The notes: a model not told the origin generated them from the letters alone. DNA of 64,000 nt from Gastranaerophilus sp944325835 (GCA_963931575.1 OZ007029.1:1736001-1800000); one strand, 5' to 3'; positions 16,271 through 25,138 are shown, counted from the stretch's first letter. Program-made: numbers and translations.

Positions 16271-17350
16271 CTATGCCTTTTCTTTGTTTTTATACCCGCG
16301 GATTTTAACCTTTGGAACAACGGACATCCCCGGGATTACGTTATAATCCGAGAAATCCTCCGTAAATCGGATTTTAACAGGAATTCTCTGAACAATTTTT
16401 ACATAACTTCCGACAGCGTTTTCAGGCGGGAAAAGACTTGATTTAGCGCCGGAGGCATACTGAATACTGTCTACTACGCCCTTGAAACGTTTGTTCGGGT
16501 AGGTGTCTATTTTAATTTTAACTTCCTGCCCTTCCTTCATATGGGTAAGCTGGTTTTCTTTAAAGTTTGCAACAACCCAGACTTCTTTCGGAACAATCGA
16601 CATAACCGGCTGCGCAACTTGCAGGTAATTACCGACTTCAACCGTTCTTGCGCTTACGCGTCCGGATTGCGGCGCATAAATTTTTGTATAGGAAAGATCA
16701 AGTTCAGCCTGTGCGATTTCGGCTTTAATCTTGTCGATTTCGGCAAGCGTTGCTTCGCGTTTTGCCTGATCGGAATGCAGAGCCGATTCCATTGCGCGGT
16801 GCGCGTCGTGTGTTGCGTTTTTGCCGGCATCCGCAACAGTTAAACCTGTCAGGGCGCGCTCATAATCCTGTTTTGAAACGATACCTTCTTTATACATTTC
16901 TTCGTAACGTTCAAAATCACTTTTGGCAAAATCATATTTAGATGTTGCGGAAACTATATCTTCACGGGATTGGCTCAAGTTGGAATGTTTTTCTTCAACC
17001 TGCTTTTCAACAACGCCGAGTTTTGCTTTGGCAACCTCAAGTTCTGCCAGTTTCTTCTGCAAAGTTACTTCATAAGGTTCCGGATCAATTTCAAAAAGTA
17101 AATCACCTTTTTGAACCTCATCGTTATCATCAACAAGAAGTTTCACAACCGGCCCCGAAACACGCGGGGCAATAGAAATCAATCTTCCTTCAACAAAGGC
17201 ATCGTCCGTTGATTGATAAAACGTTGCATGCACCGCACCAATAATCCCGAGAGTAATCAATACCGCCGCACTGACTATCGGCACAAAGACACGTTTCTTA
17301 CTAATTTCCGTTCTATTTCGACTTTTTCTTAATTTTTCTGATGCTTTCAT
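16271..17350 (-). CDS. emrA: HlyD/EmrA-family membrane-fusion adaptor
   Basis: A 359-residue periplasmic adaptor with one N-terminal membrane span (about residues 20-42, after SRNRTEISKKRVFV). A biotinyl-lipoyl half-domain follows (FVEGRLISIAPRVSGPV and ILFEIDPEPYEV), then a long alpha hairpin with Lys/Glu/Ala repeats (about 90-200), the second lipoyl half (IYAPQSGRVSARTVEVGNYL), and a beta barrel. It joins EmrB to an outer-membrane channel. It lies 12 bases after marR and 25 before emrB, so marR-emrA-emrB is one operon. Confidence 0.92.
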   Translation of the reverse strand: MKASEKLRKSRNRTEISKKRVFVPIVSAAVLITLGIIGAVHATFYQSTDDAFVEGRLISIAPRVSGPVVKLLVDDNDEVQKGDLLFEIDPEPYEVTLQKKLAELEVAKAKLGVVEKQVEEKHSNLSQSREDIVSATSKYDFAKSDFERYEEMYKEGIVSKQDYERALTGLTVADAGKNATHDAHRAMESALHSDQAKREATLAEIDKIKAEIAQAELDLSYTKIYAPQSGRVSARTVEVGNYLQVAQPVMSIVPKEVWVVANFKENQLTHMKEGQEVKIKIDTYPNKRFKGVVDSIQYASGAKSSLFPPENAVGSYVKIVQRIPVKIRFTEDFSDYNVIPGMSVVPKVKIRGYKNKEKA

Positions 17351-17362
17351 ATTTATATTCCT

Positions 17363-17821
17363 TTATAAATTCAACGTAGTGTTATTTTGCAGGTTTGTTT
17401 TAATTTTTTGAAGGGTTAAAAAGCAGGCATTCATCTCTTCTTCATCAATGTTTTCAACAGTTTTTGCCCAGATATCCAGAATAAACGGCAGTGCTTTTTC
17501 AACCATTTCACTTCCTTTATCCGTAATACTTACCTTTTGAATTTGCCGTCCCTGACTTTCAACCTTACGGCTAATAAACCCCTGCGCTTCTAAAATTGAA
17601 ATAATTCTTGTAATATTAGCTCTGTCTTTTAATGTAATTGCAGAAATTTGACGCTGATAAAGATCGCCATGCTCCTTCAATGCCGCAAGCACCGTAAACT
17701 GTTCAGGAGTAATTTCCACAACATTTTTAGAGAAAGACTGAATAGCAAAAACCCTTGACAACAGACCTATCTGCGTCAAAAGTAATCCTATTTTTTGATT
17801 TAATAAAAATTTCGCTTGCAT
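17363..17821 (-). CDS. MarR-family transcriptional regulator of the efflux locus
   Basis: A 152-residue winged-helix regulator. The core has TPEQFTVLAALKEHG, then a helix-turn-helix and wing with DRANITRIISILEAQGFISR followed by basic residues (ESQGRQIQKVSITDKG), as in MarR/SlyA. It is the first gene of the marR-emrA-emrB operon and is divergent from a tolC homologue, with a 9-bp palindrome between them. By family behaviour it likely represses both directions until a toxic ligand binds. Confidence 0.88.
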   Translation of the reverse strand: MQAKFLLNQKIGLLLTQIGLLSRVFAIQSFSKNVVEITPEQFTVLAALKEHGDLYQRQISAITLKDRANITRIISILEAQGFISRKVESQGRQIQKVSITDKGSEMVEKALPFILDIWAKTVENIDEEEMNACFLTLQKIKTNLQNNTTLNL

Positions 17822-17833
17822 TTTTTATTCCCT

Positions 17834-17855
17834 TTGTGTTATCATCATAACACAA
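17834..17855. promoter_or_regulatory. Palindromic operator, probable MarR binding site
   Basis: A perfect inverted repeat TTGTGTTAT-CATC-ATAACACAA, 9-bp arms with a 4-base spacer, 13 bases upstream of marR and 18 upstream of the tolC homologue start. The size and AT-rich palindrome fit MarR-family operators; binding by this MarR is inferred. Confidence 0.72.
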
Positions 17856-17872
17856 GAATAACAGGTGTCCAG

Positions 17873-19252
17873 ATGACAATTAAAAAATGTTTAATTATTT
17901 TAATAAATTTGATTTTATTAGCCGGAAGTGTACAAGCGAAAACCATTGAAGATAAAGGGATTCAGTACCTTAATCTTGAATACTGGGAAAATTATAACGA
18001 CGAATATTTGAATAAATATCTTAAAGATTTGTATGAAAACAATCAGGATTTAAAAATCGCGAAGTTAAATTCTCTGCAGTCACAGGACAGTATTAAAATG
18101 CAATTTGCGAATCAACTTCCGTATTTAGGTTTTCAAGGAAGGTATATGTGGGAACCGCATGCCGCAGATCAAAGATTTGGCGATGTTTTAATCCCGAGCT
18201 ATCATCAGTATAATTTGCTTCTTCCGCTGGCAATGTCCTATGAAGTGGACATCTGGGGCAAAAATTACCTCAAAACAAAAAGCGTAAAAATGGTTGACGA
18301 AATTATCCGACAGGATGAAAGAAGTGCTTATATTTCAATAACTTCCAACTTTGCAGGCGATTATTATAACCTTATTAAAATTAAACAATTGTTAAAAAAT
18401 ATGCAAAAGATAAAAGAAATTGAGGTCGACCTTGTCGCAAAAACGGAGAAAAAATATGCAAGAGGTCTTGCCTCAATTACGGAAGTTTTGAATGAAAAAC
18501 AGGAACTTGCCAAAATTGAAATGGACTTAAACCTTTTGGAAAAAAGTCTTGATTTAATTAATGATGAATTAATGGTTCAGCTTGGCAACAGAAACCTGAA
18601 AGAGTTTGACACAATCGCCTATGATGATATCAAAACTTTTGATATACCGGAAGAAATCGACTCCGAACGTATTCAGAACAGACCGGATCTTAAGAAAACA
18701 GAATTCTATATCAAAAAAATCGGTATTGATGTAAAAGTTGCACGCCGTGAATTTTTACCAAAATTTATTCTGTTCGGCCAATTCGGTTTTAACGCTTACA
18801 GTTTCTCAAGATTGTTTGCCCCGAATACTCTCTTAAGCAGTATCGGCGTTCTGCCTCAGGTGGATTTATTCACGGGCGGTGCTAAAAAAGCAAACTTGAA
18901 TTTGAAAAAACACGAATACAAAAAAGCACTTGAATACTATGAAAAAACAATTCTCACCTCGCTTCAGGAGCTTAACGACGCGCTTGTGAGCGCAAAAACC
19001 TGCAAGGCAAATCTTGAAAAAGATACTGAAAAAATTACACTTGAGCACGAAAAATTACGTCTGAAACAGCGCGAACTCGAAATCGGCTCAATATCACAAT
19101 TCGATGAACTCGTTGCGGAAAAATATGCACTCAAACTTGAACAGGAACTTGTCAACGAAAAAATTAACTATATCATCTCAACTATAAATCTCTACAAGGC
19201 TCTGGGCGGTGAAAATTATCTTCAAACCGGCGAAGAAACAACTGATTTATAA
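17873..19252 (+). CDS. TolC-like outer-membrane efflux channel (NodT/CusC family)
   Basis: A roughly 459-residue outer-membrane factor. The start at ATG 17873 gives a good signal peptide (KKCLIILINLILLAG, cleavage near VQA); the longer frame from 17816 disrupts it. The protein has two related halves of long amphipathic helices: residues around 60-240 (NLLLPLAMSYEVDIWGKN) and 270-450 (RPDLKKTEFYIKKIGIDVKVARREFLPK, QVDLFTGG). That is the duplicated OEP layout. It is divergent from marR-emrAB and shares the palindrome, so it is the likely outer channel of that pump. Confidence 0.85.
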   Translation: MTIKKCLIILINLILLAGSVQAKTIEDKGIQYLNLEYWENYNDEYLNKYLKDLYENNQDLKIAKLNSLQSQDSIKMQFANQLPYLGFQGRYMWEPHAADQRFGDVLIPSYHQYNLLLPLAMSYEVDIWGKNYLKTKSVKMVDEIIRQDERSAYISITSNFAGDYYNLIKIKQLLKNMQKIKEIEVDLVAKTEKKYARGLASITEVLNEKQELAKIEMDLNLLEKSLDLINDELMVQLGNRNLKEFDTIAYDDIKTFDIPEEIDSERIQNRPDLKKTEFYIKKIGIDVKVARREFLPKFILFGQFGFNAYSFSRLFAPNTLLSSIGVLPQVDLFTGGAKKANLNLKKHEYKKALEYYEKTILTSLQELNDALVSAKTCKANLEKDTEKITLEHEKLRLKQRELEIGSISQFDELVAEKYALKLEQELVNEKINYIISTINLYKALGGENYLQTGEETTDL

Positions 19253-19307
19253 GTATTAAGCAGGTTCGGCAATTGAGGAAACCGTACAGATATTTTTCAA
19301 TATTTGT

Positions 19308-20174
19308 ATGAAATTTAAAGATGAATTTATAAAATTTTTAGCAAAATTTAAAATTGTATTTATAGTTCTAATTTTAGGACTTATAATACTCAAAGCCATT
19401 GACCTTTCGCACATGCGTATAACCGCTGTGTTTACGGAATTAGAACCGTTTTCGAATATAAATGTTTACTATAAAGGGTTCAAAATCGGACGCGCAGTAA
19501 AAGTTGTTCCAAGCAAAGATTTTTTGACAACCAGAGTGACAATCGCGCTGAACAGCTGGACTTACAACCTGCCAAATAATATTAAGGTAAAAGTCCAGAA
19601 AGCCCAAAAAGATTCCGATGTTGACTACATGGAAATTCTTTATCCGGGTTCGCCTTCGCTTACACGTATAAAATATGGCGATAAGGTTGAAGGCATTGTA
19701 TCCCGCGACTGGAGCGATATTATCAATAACGTTGCGGAAGGCGGCGGGCTGGATGAATTAAAAGGCAACGCCAACAATCTGCTCGACAGTGCAAACGATG
19801 CCGCAAAAAACGTAAGCGCACTTTTAGAAGAGATAACCTCAATCCTGAAAGATATTCACCCGCAGATTACGACTGCTGCGAATAATCTTTCAAACACAAC
19901 TGCAAACCTCAATCTAATGTCTGCAAAACTTGAAAGATCTATTGATGATAAATATATATCCAATTCAATCTTCAATGTCCAGAATACGACCAAAAACTTT
20001 GAAGACACAACTCTTCTTATCAACACGAAAACACTTCCTGCAGTCAATGCAACAATTTGCAGTCTGAAAGCCCTGATTGATAATATAAACACCATTGTAA
20101 AAGGTATCGGGGAAACACTCCACAAACGAATGGGCGGAGCAAGATTGATTTTCGGTACTCCAATTAAGAAATAA
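19308..20174 (+). CDS. MCE/MlaD-family lipid-transport protein
   Basis: A 288-residue membrane-anchored periplasmic protein: one N-terminal span (about residues 16-35), then one MCE domain (ITAVFTELEPFSNINVYYKG, IGRAVKVVPSKDF, and VDYMEILYPGSP near residue 105). The tail, about residues 150-280, is a helical coiled-coil region with repeated Asn/Thr, as in larger MCE proteins. MCE proteins ferry lipids between membranes with an ABC transporter; no mlaE or mlaF is nearby. It lies 55 bases behind the tolC homologue and may be co-transcribed with it, which is unusual. The start has no strong ribosome-binding site. Confidence 0.82.
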   Translation: MKFKDEFIKFLAKFKIVFIVLILGLIILKAIDLSHMRITAVFTELEPFSNINVYYKGFKIGRAVKVVPSKDFLTTRVTIALNSWTYNLPNNIKVKVQKAQKDSDVDYMEILYPGSPSLTRIKYGDKVEGIVSRDWSDIINNVAEGGGLDELKGNANNLLDSANDAAKNVSALLEEITSILKDIHPQITTAANNLSNTTANLNLMSAKLERSIDDKYISNSIFNVQNTTKNFEDTTLLINTKTLPAVNATICSLKALIDNINTIVKGIGETLHKRMGGARLIFGTPIKK

Positions 20175-20206
20175 ATATGTTATAATATTTCAAAAAGGAG
20201 TTAACA

Positions 20207-20839
20207 ATGGATATTAATGCACTGAGAAATTTAAGCTACGGGGTCTACATCATCTCAACAAAGGACGGCGAACACCCGACAGGATGTATCGCAAACAGCG
20301 TTATGCAGGTTACGCACAACATTATTGCCGCAAGTTTAAACCACCGGAATTTTACAAACGAATGTGTAAAGAAAACAAAAAAGTTTGCGGTTTCTGTTCT
20401 TGACGAACACAGCAATCCCGCAATAATCGGAACCTTCGGGTTCCATACCGGACGCGATACGGATAAATTTAAGGATGTAAAATTCAAATACATTGACGGC
20501 ATGCCGGTCATTGAAGATGCCTGCGCTTATCTCATCTGCAATGTAAAAGAAACAGTCGAAACCGAAACCCACACGATATTTTTAGGCGAACTCACGGACT
20601 GCAACAACCTTAACCCTGAACCGCCTATGACCTATGCGTACTATCACAATGTCATAAAAGGTTCCAGCCCTGAAACCGCGCCGACTTATATAAACCCGCA
20701 GACCGAAGTCAAAACCGGCGTAAGATATCAGTGCAAAATTTGCAAATATATCTATGAAGGCGACATTACAAAAGAACCGGACACCTACGTCTGTCCGATA
20801 TGCCGCCAGCCAAAATCCGTCTTTGAACGCATTAATTAG
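20207..20839 (+). CDS. Flavin reductase-like/rubredoxin fusion (high-molecular-weight rubredoxin type)
   Basis: A 210-residue protein. Residues 1-150 are a flavin-reductase (FMN-binding split-barrel) domain: GVYIISTKDGEHPTGCIANS and NHRNFTNECVKKTKKFAVSVL. Residues about 170-208 are a rubredoxin with iron ligands CKIC and CPIC and the usual YEGD and EPDTYVCP spacing. Such Hrb proteins pass electrons from NAD(P)H to oxygen- or NO-reducing flavodiiron proteins in anaerobes, so it suggests oxygen or NO defence in an anaerobic cell. AAAGGAG and a TATAAT box precede it. No flavodiiron gene is nearby. Confidence 0.9.
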   Translation: MDINALRNLSYGVYIISTKDGEHPTGCIANSVMQVTHNIIAASLNHRNFTNECVKKTKKFAVSVLDEHSNPAIIGTFGFHTGRDTDKFKDVKFKYIDGMPVIEDACAYLICNVKETVETETHTIFLGELTDCNNLNPEPPMTYAYYHNVIKGSSPETAPTYINPQTEVKTGVRYQCKICKYIYEGDITKEPDTYVCPICRQPKSVFERIN

Positions 20840-22031
20840 CTATCAGATTTTGCAGCAAACTCTGTAACTCATCCTGTTTAGACCTGAGTTCCTGCTCAAG
20901 TTCATCAAGATGTTTTACTACGCTGCGAAAATCCTTCAAATACGTTTGTTTCAGGAAAAAAGTTTTGCCCGAATTATTCAAAATATTTTCGGTTAAATCT
21001 TTGATGCTATAATAAATTTTTTCGTCAATTTCATATTTAATGTCGCACAAAAGCGCCAGCAGATTGCCAAATTTTACCTGCGCATCACAAACTTTATCTC
21101 TTATAATTAAATCGCGGATATCAACAATAAAATTTTTAATTTTAATATAATTATCCAGCAGGTGCGCCTTTTTCTTCGGCAAAATATTCTTGAAATAGGC
21201 AATCGTTTGATTATACCCGTCCTCAATCAAAGCTTTACGTTCAGCCTCTTTCATCTGAAAATTAACGATTACAACGTCACCCGTATTAACAACCAGACAA
21301 TCGTGGGTTTCATCCCGCTCATAAAGATTAACCACAAACTCACTTGCAACAGACGTTATGCAGCTGTAGACCGAATTTATAAAACTTATCGGATTGGTTA
21401 AATCCCCGCAAGGCGTACCCTCTAAACGGATTTCCAGAATATTTTCTTTAAGATTTGCCAGAGTGTCGCATAATTTCCACATCGGCCAGCTTTTTTGCAA
21501 ATCTCCGTCAACAAGCGTCACATCGCCTACCTCAATCGCCTTCATCAACCCCGGCATACAAGCAGAAATTCTCACGGCTTCTGCTATCTCAAAATCCGGC
21601 GTTGTTATACGCGAAAACTCTTTACAGCAAAAATTTGTTAAATCCGTTGTGATGATAACGCAATTTCTATCAATATCCGCAAAAGTTACGGGCTTATTCT
21701 TCCCTTTGGAATATGTTACGCCATAAAACTTGGTTTCAATAATCTCACGCATCCACTCAAGAAAAATATCACCCTTACTGAGCGCAAGCGATTTACTGAA
21801 ATTTATATCTCTAAAGAGTTCAAAATCCACATCAAGAAAAATTTTCTCCAACTCTTCATCCGAATACCCGACCGCAAGCGCAGCCGCTACAATCGCCCCG
21901 ACCGACGAACCCGCAAGAGTTCCCAGCCCGACACCCATTTCATTTAAAGCTCTTACAACCCCGATATGAGCCATTCCGCGGATTGCACCGCCGCCAAATA
22001 AACAAGCATATTTCAAATCATTTTTATTCAT
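20832..22031 (-). CDS. Patatin-like phospholipase (RssA/YlbK family) with a helical C-terminal extension
   Basis: A 399-residue acyl hydrolase. The oxyanion loop GGGAIRG lies near residue 14, the nucleophile elbow AGSSVGAI (GxSxG) near 43, and the catalytic aspartate in VDGDLQ near 185, where DGD replaces the more usual DGG or DGA. The last 170 residues are a charged helical region with no motif I know. The start is ATG 22031 behind AAGAAG, so the six residues before it are not used. It is convergent with the Hrb gene (8-base overlap) and ends at a shared region with no terminator. Confidence 0.85.
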   Translation of the reverse strand: MNKNDLKYACLFGGGAIRGMAHIGVVRALNEMGVGLGTLAGSSVGAIVAAALAVGYSDEELEKIFLDVDFELFRDINFSKSLALSKGDIFLEWMREIIETKFYGVTYSKGKNKPVTFADIDRNCVIITTDLTNFCCKEFSRITTPDFEIAEAVRISACMPGLMKAIEVGDVTLVDGDLQKSWPMWKLCDTLANLKENILEIRLEGTPCGDLTNPISFINSVYSCITSVASEFVVNLYERDETHDCLVVNTGDVVIVNFQMKEAERKALIEDGYNQTIAYFKNILPKKKAHLLDNYIKIKNFIVDIRDLIIRDKVCDAQVKFGNLLALLCDIKYEIDEKIYYSIKDLTENILNNSGKTFFLKQTYLKDFRSVVKHLDELEQELRSKQDELQSLLQNLIAN

Positions 22032-22047
22032 ATTCTTCTTATACCAC

Positions 22048-22085
22048 AAAAAAGACTGCTTTTTATAAATAAAGCAGTCTTTTTT
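22048..22085 (-). terminator. Bidirectional hairpin terminator between a small helical gene and patatin
   Basis: AAAAAAGACTGCTTT..AAAGCAGTCTTTTTT. On the minus strand it terminates the small gene at 22116-22400 before the patatin gene. Confidence 0.85.
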
Positions 22086-22115
22086 ATAAAAATCAATCCG
22101 TTGATTTACTTAATA

Positions 22116-22400
22116 CTACGCAGCCTGACAGCCGTTAATCTCTCTGATTAAGTAATCAGCAATCCATTGGAAATCTTTATTTTTCTTTGCAGCATCTTCC
22201 AGATATTTAACAGACTGTTCGCCAAGTCTGATAAGAGTCATTGCGATAACGCCTCTTTTTAAACCCTTGATGCTTTGTAATTCTTCAACTAAAACCGGCA
22301 GAGCTTTATCACCGATGCTTACCAGTTTGTTTTCTAATTCATTTTTGTTTGAATTGTCTGCTGTGTCTAATTTTGATAAAATTTCATTTATAGTTTCCAT
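22116..22400 (-). CDS. Small HEAT-repeat-like helical protein, function unknown
   Basis: A 94-residue protein from ATG 22400, set by GGAG seven bases upstream. The sequence looks like two to three short helical repeats (GDKALPVLVEELQSIKGLKR and VIAMTLIRLGEQSVKYLED), as in HEAT or PBS-lyase repeats, which usually mediate protein contacts. No enzyme motif is present. It is monocistronic and has its own terminator. Confidence 0.6.
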   Translation of the reverse strand: METINEILSKLDTADNSNKNELENKLVSIGDKALPVLVEELQSIKGLKRGVIAMTLIRLGEQSVKYLEDAAKKNKDFQWIADYLIREINGCQAA

Positions 22401-22611
22401 AATTATCTCCATCAAATCTTATATTATAATTATAAAACCAAAAAATAACGAATCAGGATTTCCTTATAAAATCTTTATATGCGTCTTTATATGAAATTAC
22501 ATAAGACGCAAATCCCTCACCAGACTTGATTTTATTTTTATTTGTACTACAATAACAGTACAAAACAAAATATTACACTCTTAAATTGCTATAAAGGTGG
22601 TGAAAAAATAA

Positions 22612-22782
22612 ATGGCAGAAGTAAAAGTTGGCGAAAACGAAAGTATTGAAAGCGCATTAAGACGTTTCAAGAAAAAAATCCAAAAGGCAGGAATTCTTTC
22701 TGAAATCAAAAAACGCGAAAGATACGAAAAGCCAAGCGTAAAAAGAAAACGCAAATCAGAAGCAGCTAGAAAACGCAAATAG
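22612..22782 (+). CDS. rpsU: 30S ribosomal protein S21
   Basis: A 56-residue very basic protein. VKVGENESIESALRRFKKKI, followed by KAGILSEIKKRERYEKPS, and the Lys/Arg-rich tail are typical of S21. The ATG follows GGTGG, and the start codon is AT-flanked. It is monocistronic, with a structured downstream region and a terminator. S21 presence fits cyanobacterial relatives and many Gram-negatives. Confidence 0.96.
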   Translation: MAEVKVGENESIESALRRFKKKIQKAGILSEIKKRERYEKPSVKRKRKSEAARKRK

Positions 22783-22861
22783 CATAGCTCGGTGTGGAGT
22801 GCCGGTGCTGGTACACGTTAGTGTAGCAGGCAGGGCACGGAACATTACGTCAGCGACGTTT

Positions 22862-22900
22862 CAAATTCCGCAATTGTTTAGTACAATTGCAAGGAATTTG
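22862..22900 (+). repeat. Long inverted repeat downstream of rpsU
   Basis: CAAATTCC-GCAATTGT, loop TTAGT, ACAATTGC-AA-GGAATTTG: a 16-bp interrupted stem. It lies in a stretch (22790-22860) that is GC-richer than its surroundings. It is not the terminator, which comes later. Function unknown. Confidence 0.55.
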
Positions 22901-22926
22901 CCAGGAGCAAAATTATATAAAACGAA

Positions 22927-22954
22927 AACGTCGAACTTTGGTTCGGCGTTTTTG
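22927..22954 (+). terminator. Terminator ending rpsU
   Basis: AACGTCGAAC, loop TTTG, GTTCGGCGTT, then T run. It nearly abuts the end of the convergent porin gene and can serve plus-strand transcripts. Confidence 0.85.
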
Positions 22955-22956
22955 TT

Positions 22957-24177
22957 CTATAAAAGAATTTGTGTCCCGAGGAAAAGCCTGTGACTGTCTT
23001 CACGCGCCTCATCCTGACAAAAAATATAGTTCAGCATCAATTTCAACGCCTGACCTTTAATATAATAGTTCAGACCGGCAGTATATTCCTGTCTTTCATC
23101 ATTTTCCATTTCTCTATTCGGGTCAAAAGTATCAAAACGCGCAACCATTTGAATTTTCGGGGTCAGATGATAGCCAAGCGTAGTGTAAAAACCTGATGCT
23201 TTCTTATCACTTAACCCTACCTGCCCGTTATAACCGTCTGCAATAGAGCCTTCACAGTTTATCAGGAAATCTTTATATTCATAGCCGAAATACGCGCCGC
23301 CAACGGCATAATCCGTGTGGTGAGTTCCGGCACTGATACCTGTACCGAGAGTCAAATCACCGTATTCGCCCTTTGTTTTTCCAAGCGGTTTAAAATCAAC
23401 CCACCCCGTAAAATCCACACCGGGGAAGAATTCCCGGAAATACGTGTCAGAGCTGTAAACCCCGAAGTCGTAGTCAACTAAATCCAAATCACCGATGACC
23501 CTCAGCCCGACTTTTCTGGAATTAGCAAAAGTTCTTGCAAATTGCGACCTGTTCAAGAATAACAGCGTTGATGTACTCTGACCGCCCTCGACACCAATCG
23601 GAAGCTTTGAATTCCCGAGAAGAATTTTATGATTTTTAATATTATCGTTTGTAATATACATATCTGAAATCAAATTTTGCCAGAAACTCCACTGGTTAGA
23701 AGGTGCAAGACGGGTTTTAAACTTATAATCCCAGCCGTTTACAAATTCCCCTTCAATACCCGCTTCAATTGCCGTCACATCATAAAAAGTATCGGTATCC
23801 TCGTTATCCGCCAGATTAATATTCATATTCCCGCGATATGCCCCGAAAAGCTGCATATCTTTGATAAACCCTTTCTTCGGGCGAACCGTCAAAATATCTT
23901 CCAAGAGATAAACCGGCGTATCCGTCTGGTGAACTTCCAATTTATAAACTTTTTGGAGCTTGCTCATAAGCGAACCTTCTTCAATGTGCTCCAACTCGCG
24001 GTTTTTTTCAATGATAACGTCCTTACGTCCGTACATTTTGCGGTGTTTGTTATAAAGCTCTTCTTTAAGCGTATTTGTTTCTAACCTAACCTCTGCATGC
24101 TGCTCCACTGCAAATACCAACGGCTGTGCAAGGGTAAACATTAGAATTAAGATTGATATTTTTAATAAAACATTCAT
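22957..24177 (-). CDS. Outer-membrane beta-barrel porin (phosphate-selective porin O/P-like)
   Basis: A 406-residue protein with a signal peptide (hydrophobic MNVLLKISILILMFTLAQ, cleavage near FAV). A charged helical segment (about residues 30-90) leads to alternating amphipathic strands. The signatures are GIEGEFVNGWDYKFKTRLAP, then NHKILLGNSKLPIGVE, and the near-terminal EYTAGLNYYIKGQALKLML, as in porin_O_P proteins. The C-terminal residue pattern (FLGTQILL) fits a closing strand. It indicates an outer membrane. The gene stands alone, divergent from a small ORF. Confidence 0.8.
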   Translation of the reverse strand: MNVLLKISILILMFTLAQPLVFAVEQHAEVRLETNTLKEELYNKHRKMYGRKDVIIEKNRELEHIEEGSLMSKLQKVYKLEVHQTDTPVYLLEDILTVRPKKGFIKDMQLFGAYRGNMNINLADNEDTDTFYDVTAIEAGIEGEFVNGWDYKFKTRLAPSNQWSFWQNLISDMYITNDNIKNHKILLGNSKLPIGVEGGQSTSTLLFLNRSQFARTFANSRKVGLRVIGDLDLVDYDFGVYSSDTYFREFFPGVDFTGWVDFKPLGKTKGEYGDLTLGTGISAGTHHTDYAVGGAYFGYEYKDFLINCEGSIADGYNGQVGLSDKKASGFYTTLGYHLTPKIQMVARFDTFDPNREMENDERQEYTAGLNYYIKGQALKLMLNYIFCQDEAREDSHRLFLGTQILL

Positions 24178-24333
24178 TGTTTTTCGATTGTAACATAGAG
24201 GAAAAATATAATCAAGCCAATCGTTTGCAGGTTTTGGGAATTTGTAAACAAATATTAAGCACTACTAAATTAAAAAAGCAATTTTGCCGGATAAAAAAAC
24301 TTTATATATAAGTAAGGAAAAGAGGACAATTCA

Positions 24334-24537
24334 ATGAACGAAAAGGAATTAAACACAATTATGTCGGTTGTTACAGATCCGATTGAAAATGTATATAAAA
24401 TTGAAACAAGAAAAGATCTGGAAGAGATTTCAAGAATTATCAGAATTTTCAATCTGGCGCACGAACAGCACTACAAACATACGATGTTTTCAGTACGTTC
24501 ATTGCTTGCGTTAAAACTGGTAATGAGTAACAATTAA
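24334..24537 (+). CDS. Small conserved-looking protein, unknown function
   Basis: A 67-residue helical protein with GAGGA about eight bases before the ATG. The start of the sequence (NEKELNTIMSVVTDPIENVY) and the later LEEISRIIRIFNLAHEQHY suggest two helices. It has its own terminator at 24567. No family recognised. Confidence 0.55.
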   Translation: MNEKELNTIMSVVTDPIENVYKIETRKDLEEISRIIRIFNLAHEQHYKHTMFSVRSLLALKLVMSNN

Positions 24538-24566
24538 CGCGAGCCGGACAAAATTTGGTCAAACAG

Positions 24567-24612
24567 AAAGGATTAGTTTCATTTGTAAAGAAAGATGGAG
24601 CTAGTCCTTTTT
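24567..24612 (+). terminator. Terminator of the 67-residue gene
   Basis: AAAGGATTAG..CTAGTCCTTTTT with one G-T pair and a T run; the loop is 24 bases. Confidence 0.7.
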
Positions 24613-24653
24613 AGTGTGTAAAATAAAAACAGTTCTTCGCACATCAAATATAT

Positions 24654-24740
24654 TGTCATCCTGAACTTGATTCAGGATCTGGCCAGCGTTGCGTGCTGCC
24701 GGTATCGCCGGTGAGATTCCGTAGCAAGTACGGAATGACA
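24654..24740 (+). repeat. MITE-like palindromic element with TGTCAT termini
   Basis: An 87-base element starting TGTCATCCTGAACTTGATTC and ending GTACGGAATGACA. Its ends are inverted repeats (TGTCATcC and GGaATGACA). It contains three small hairpins: CCTGAA..TTCAGG, GCCGGTATCGCCGGT and ATTCCGT..ACGGAAT. Closely similar TCATCCTGAAC/ATGACA elements are widespread in bacterial genomes. It encodes nothing. Confidence 0.7.
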
Positions 24741-24802
24741 TTAAAGGCAAGGTTCCTTTATTCTGTTGCACACAAAACATTTTTTGTTAAATTGGAAAAC
24801 AA

Positions 24803-25138
24803 TTATGACTTTGGTAGAGATAACAACAAATTCTTTATATGTTCTTTGGTTGTATAAGGTAAATCAATAATCAGTCGAAGAATTGCAAAATCAATAGCAT
24901 CATACTTTACATTCTCCTCACGCAAAAAACCTAACAAATAGTCCGGTTCAATTCCACCTTTGTAGATAAGTGAACATAACGTCGTTGCGTCCGGAAGATT
25001 TTTACCATTTTCAATATTAGAAAGACTCGGTTGTTCTAAACCAATAAGATTACAAAACTTTTCTTGTGAAAGATTCTTTTGATTTCTATAAGCTCGGATT
25101 CTTAAACCCAATTCAGTTTTGATTTGTGCTTCATCCAT
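24803..25138 (-). CDS. XRE-family helix-turn-helix repressor
   Basis: A 111-residue protein. The N-terminal HTH is clear: ELGLRIRAYRNQKNLSQEKF, then LIGLEQPSLSNIENGKNLPD (about residues 9-48). The C-terminal part (about 60-110) is helical and may form the dimer. It is divergent from a secreted nuclease gene, and a perfect palindrome sits in that gene's promoter, so it probably represses it. Such a layout is common for phage-type or stress regulators; nothing else phage-like is adjacent. Confidence 0.85.
   Translation of the reverse strand: MDEAQIKTELGLRIRAYRNQKNLSQEKFCNLIGLEQPSLSNIENGKNLPDATTLCSLIYKGGIEPDYLLGFLREENVKYDAIDFAILRLIIDLPYTTKEHIKNLLLSLPKS

Noticed and set aside
22581..22778. Minus-strand ORF antisense to rpsU
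   Set aside because: Clearly the shadow of rpsU, whose sequence is conserved.
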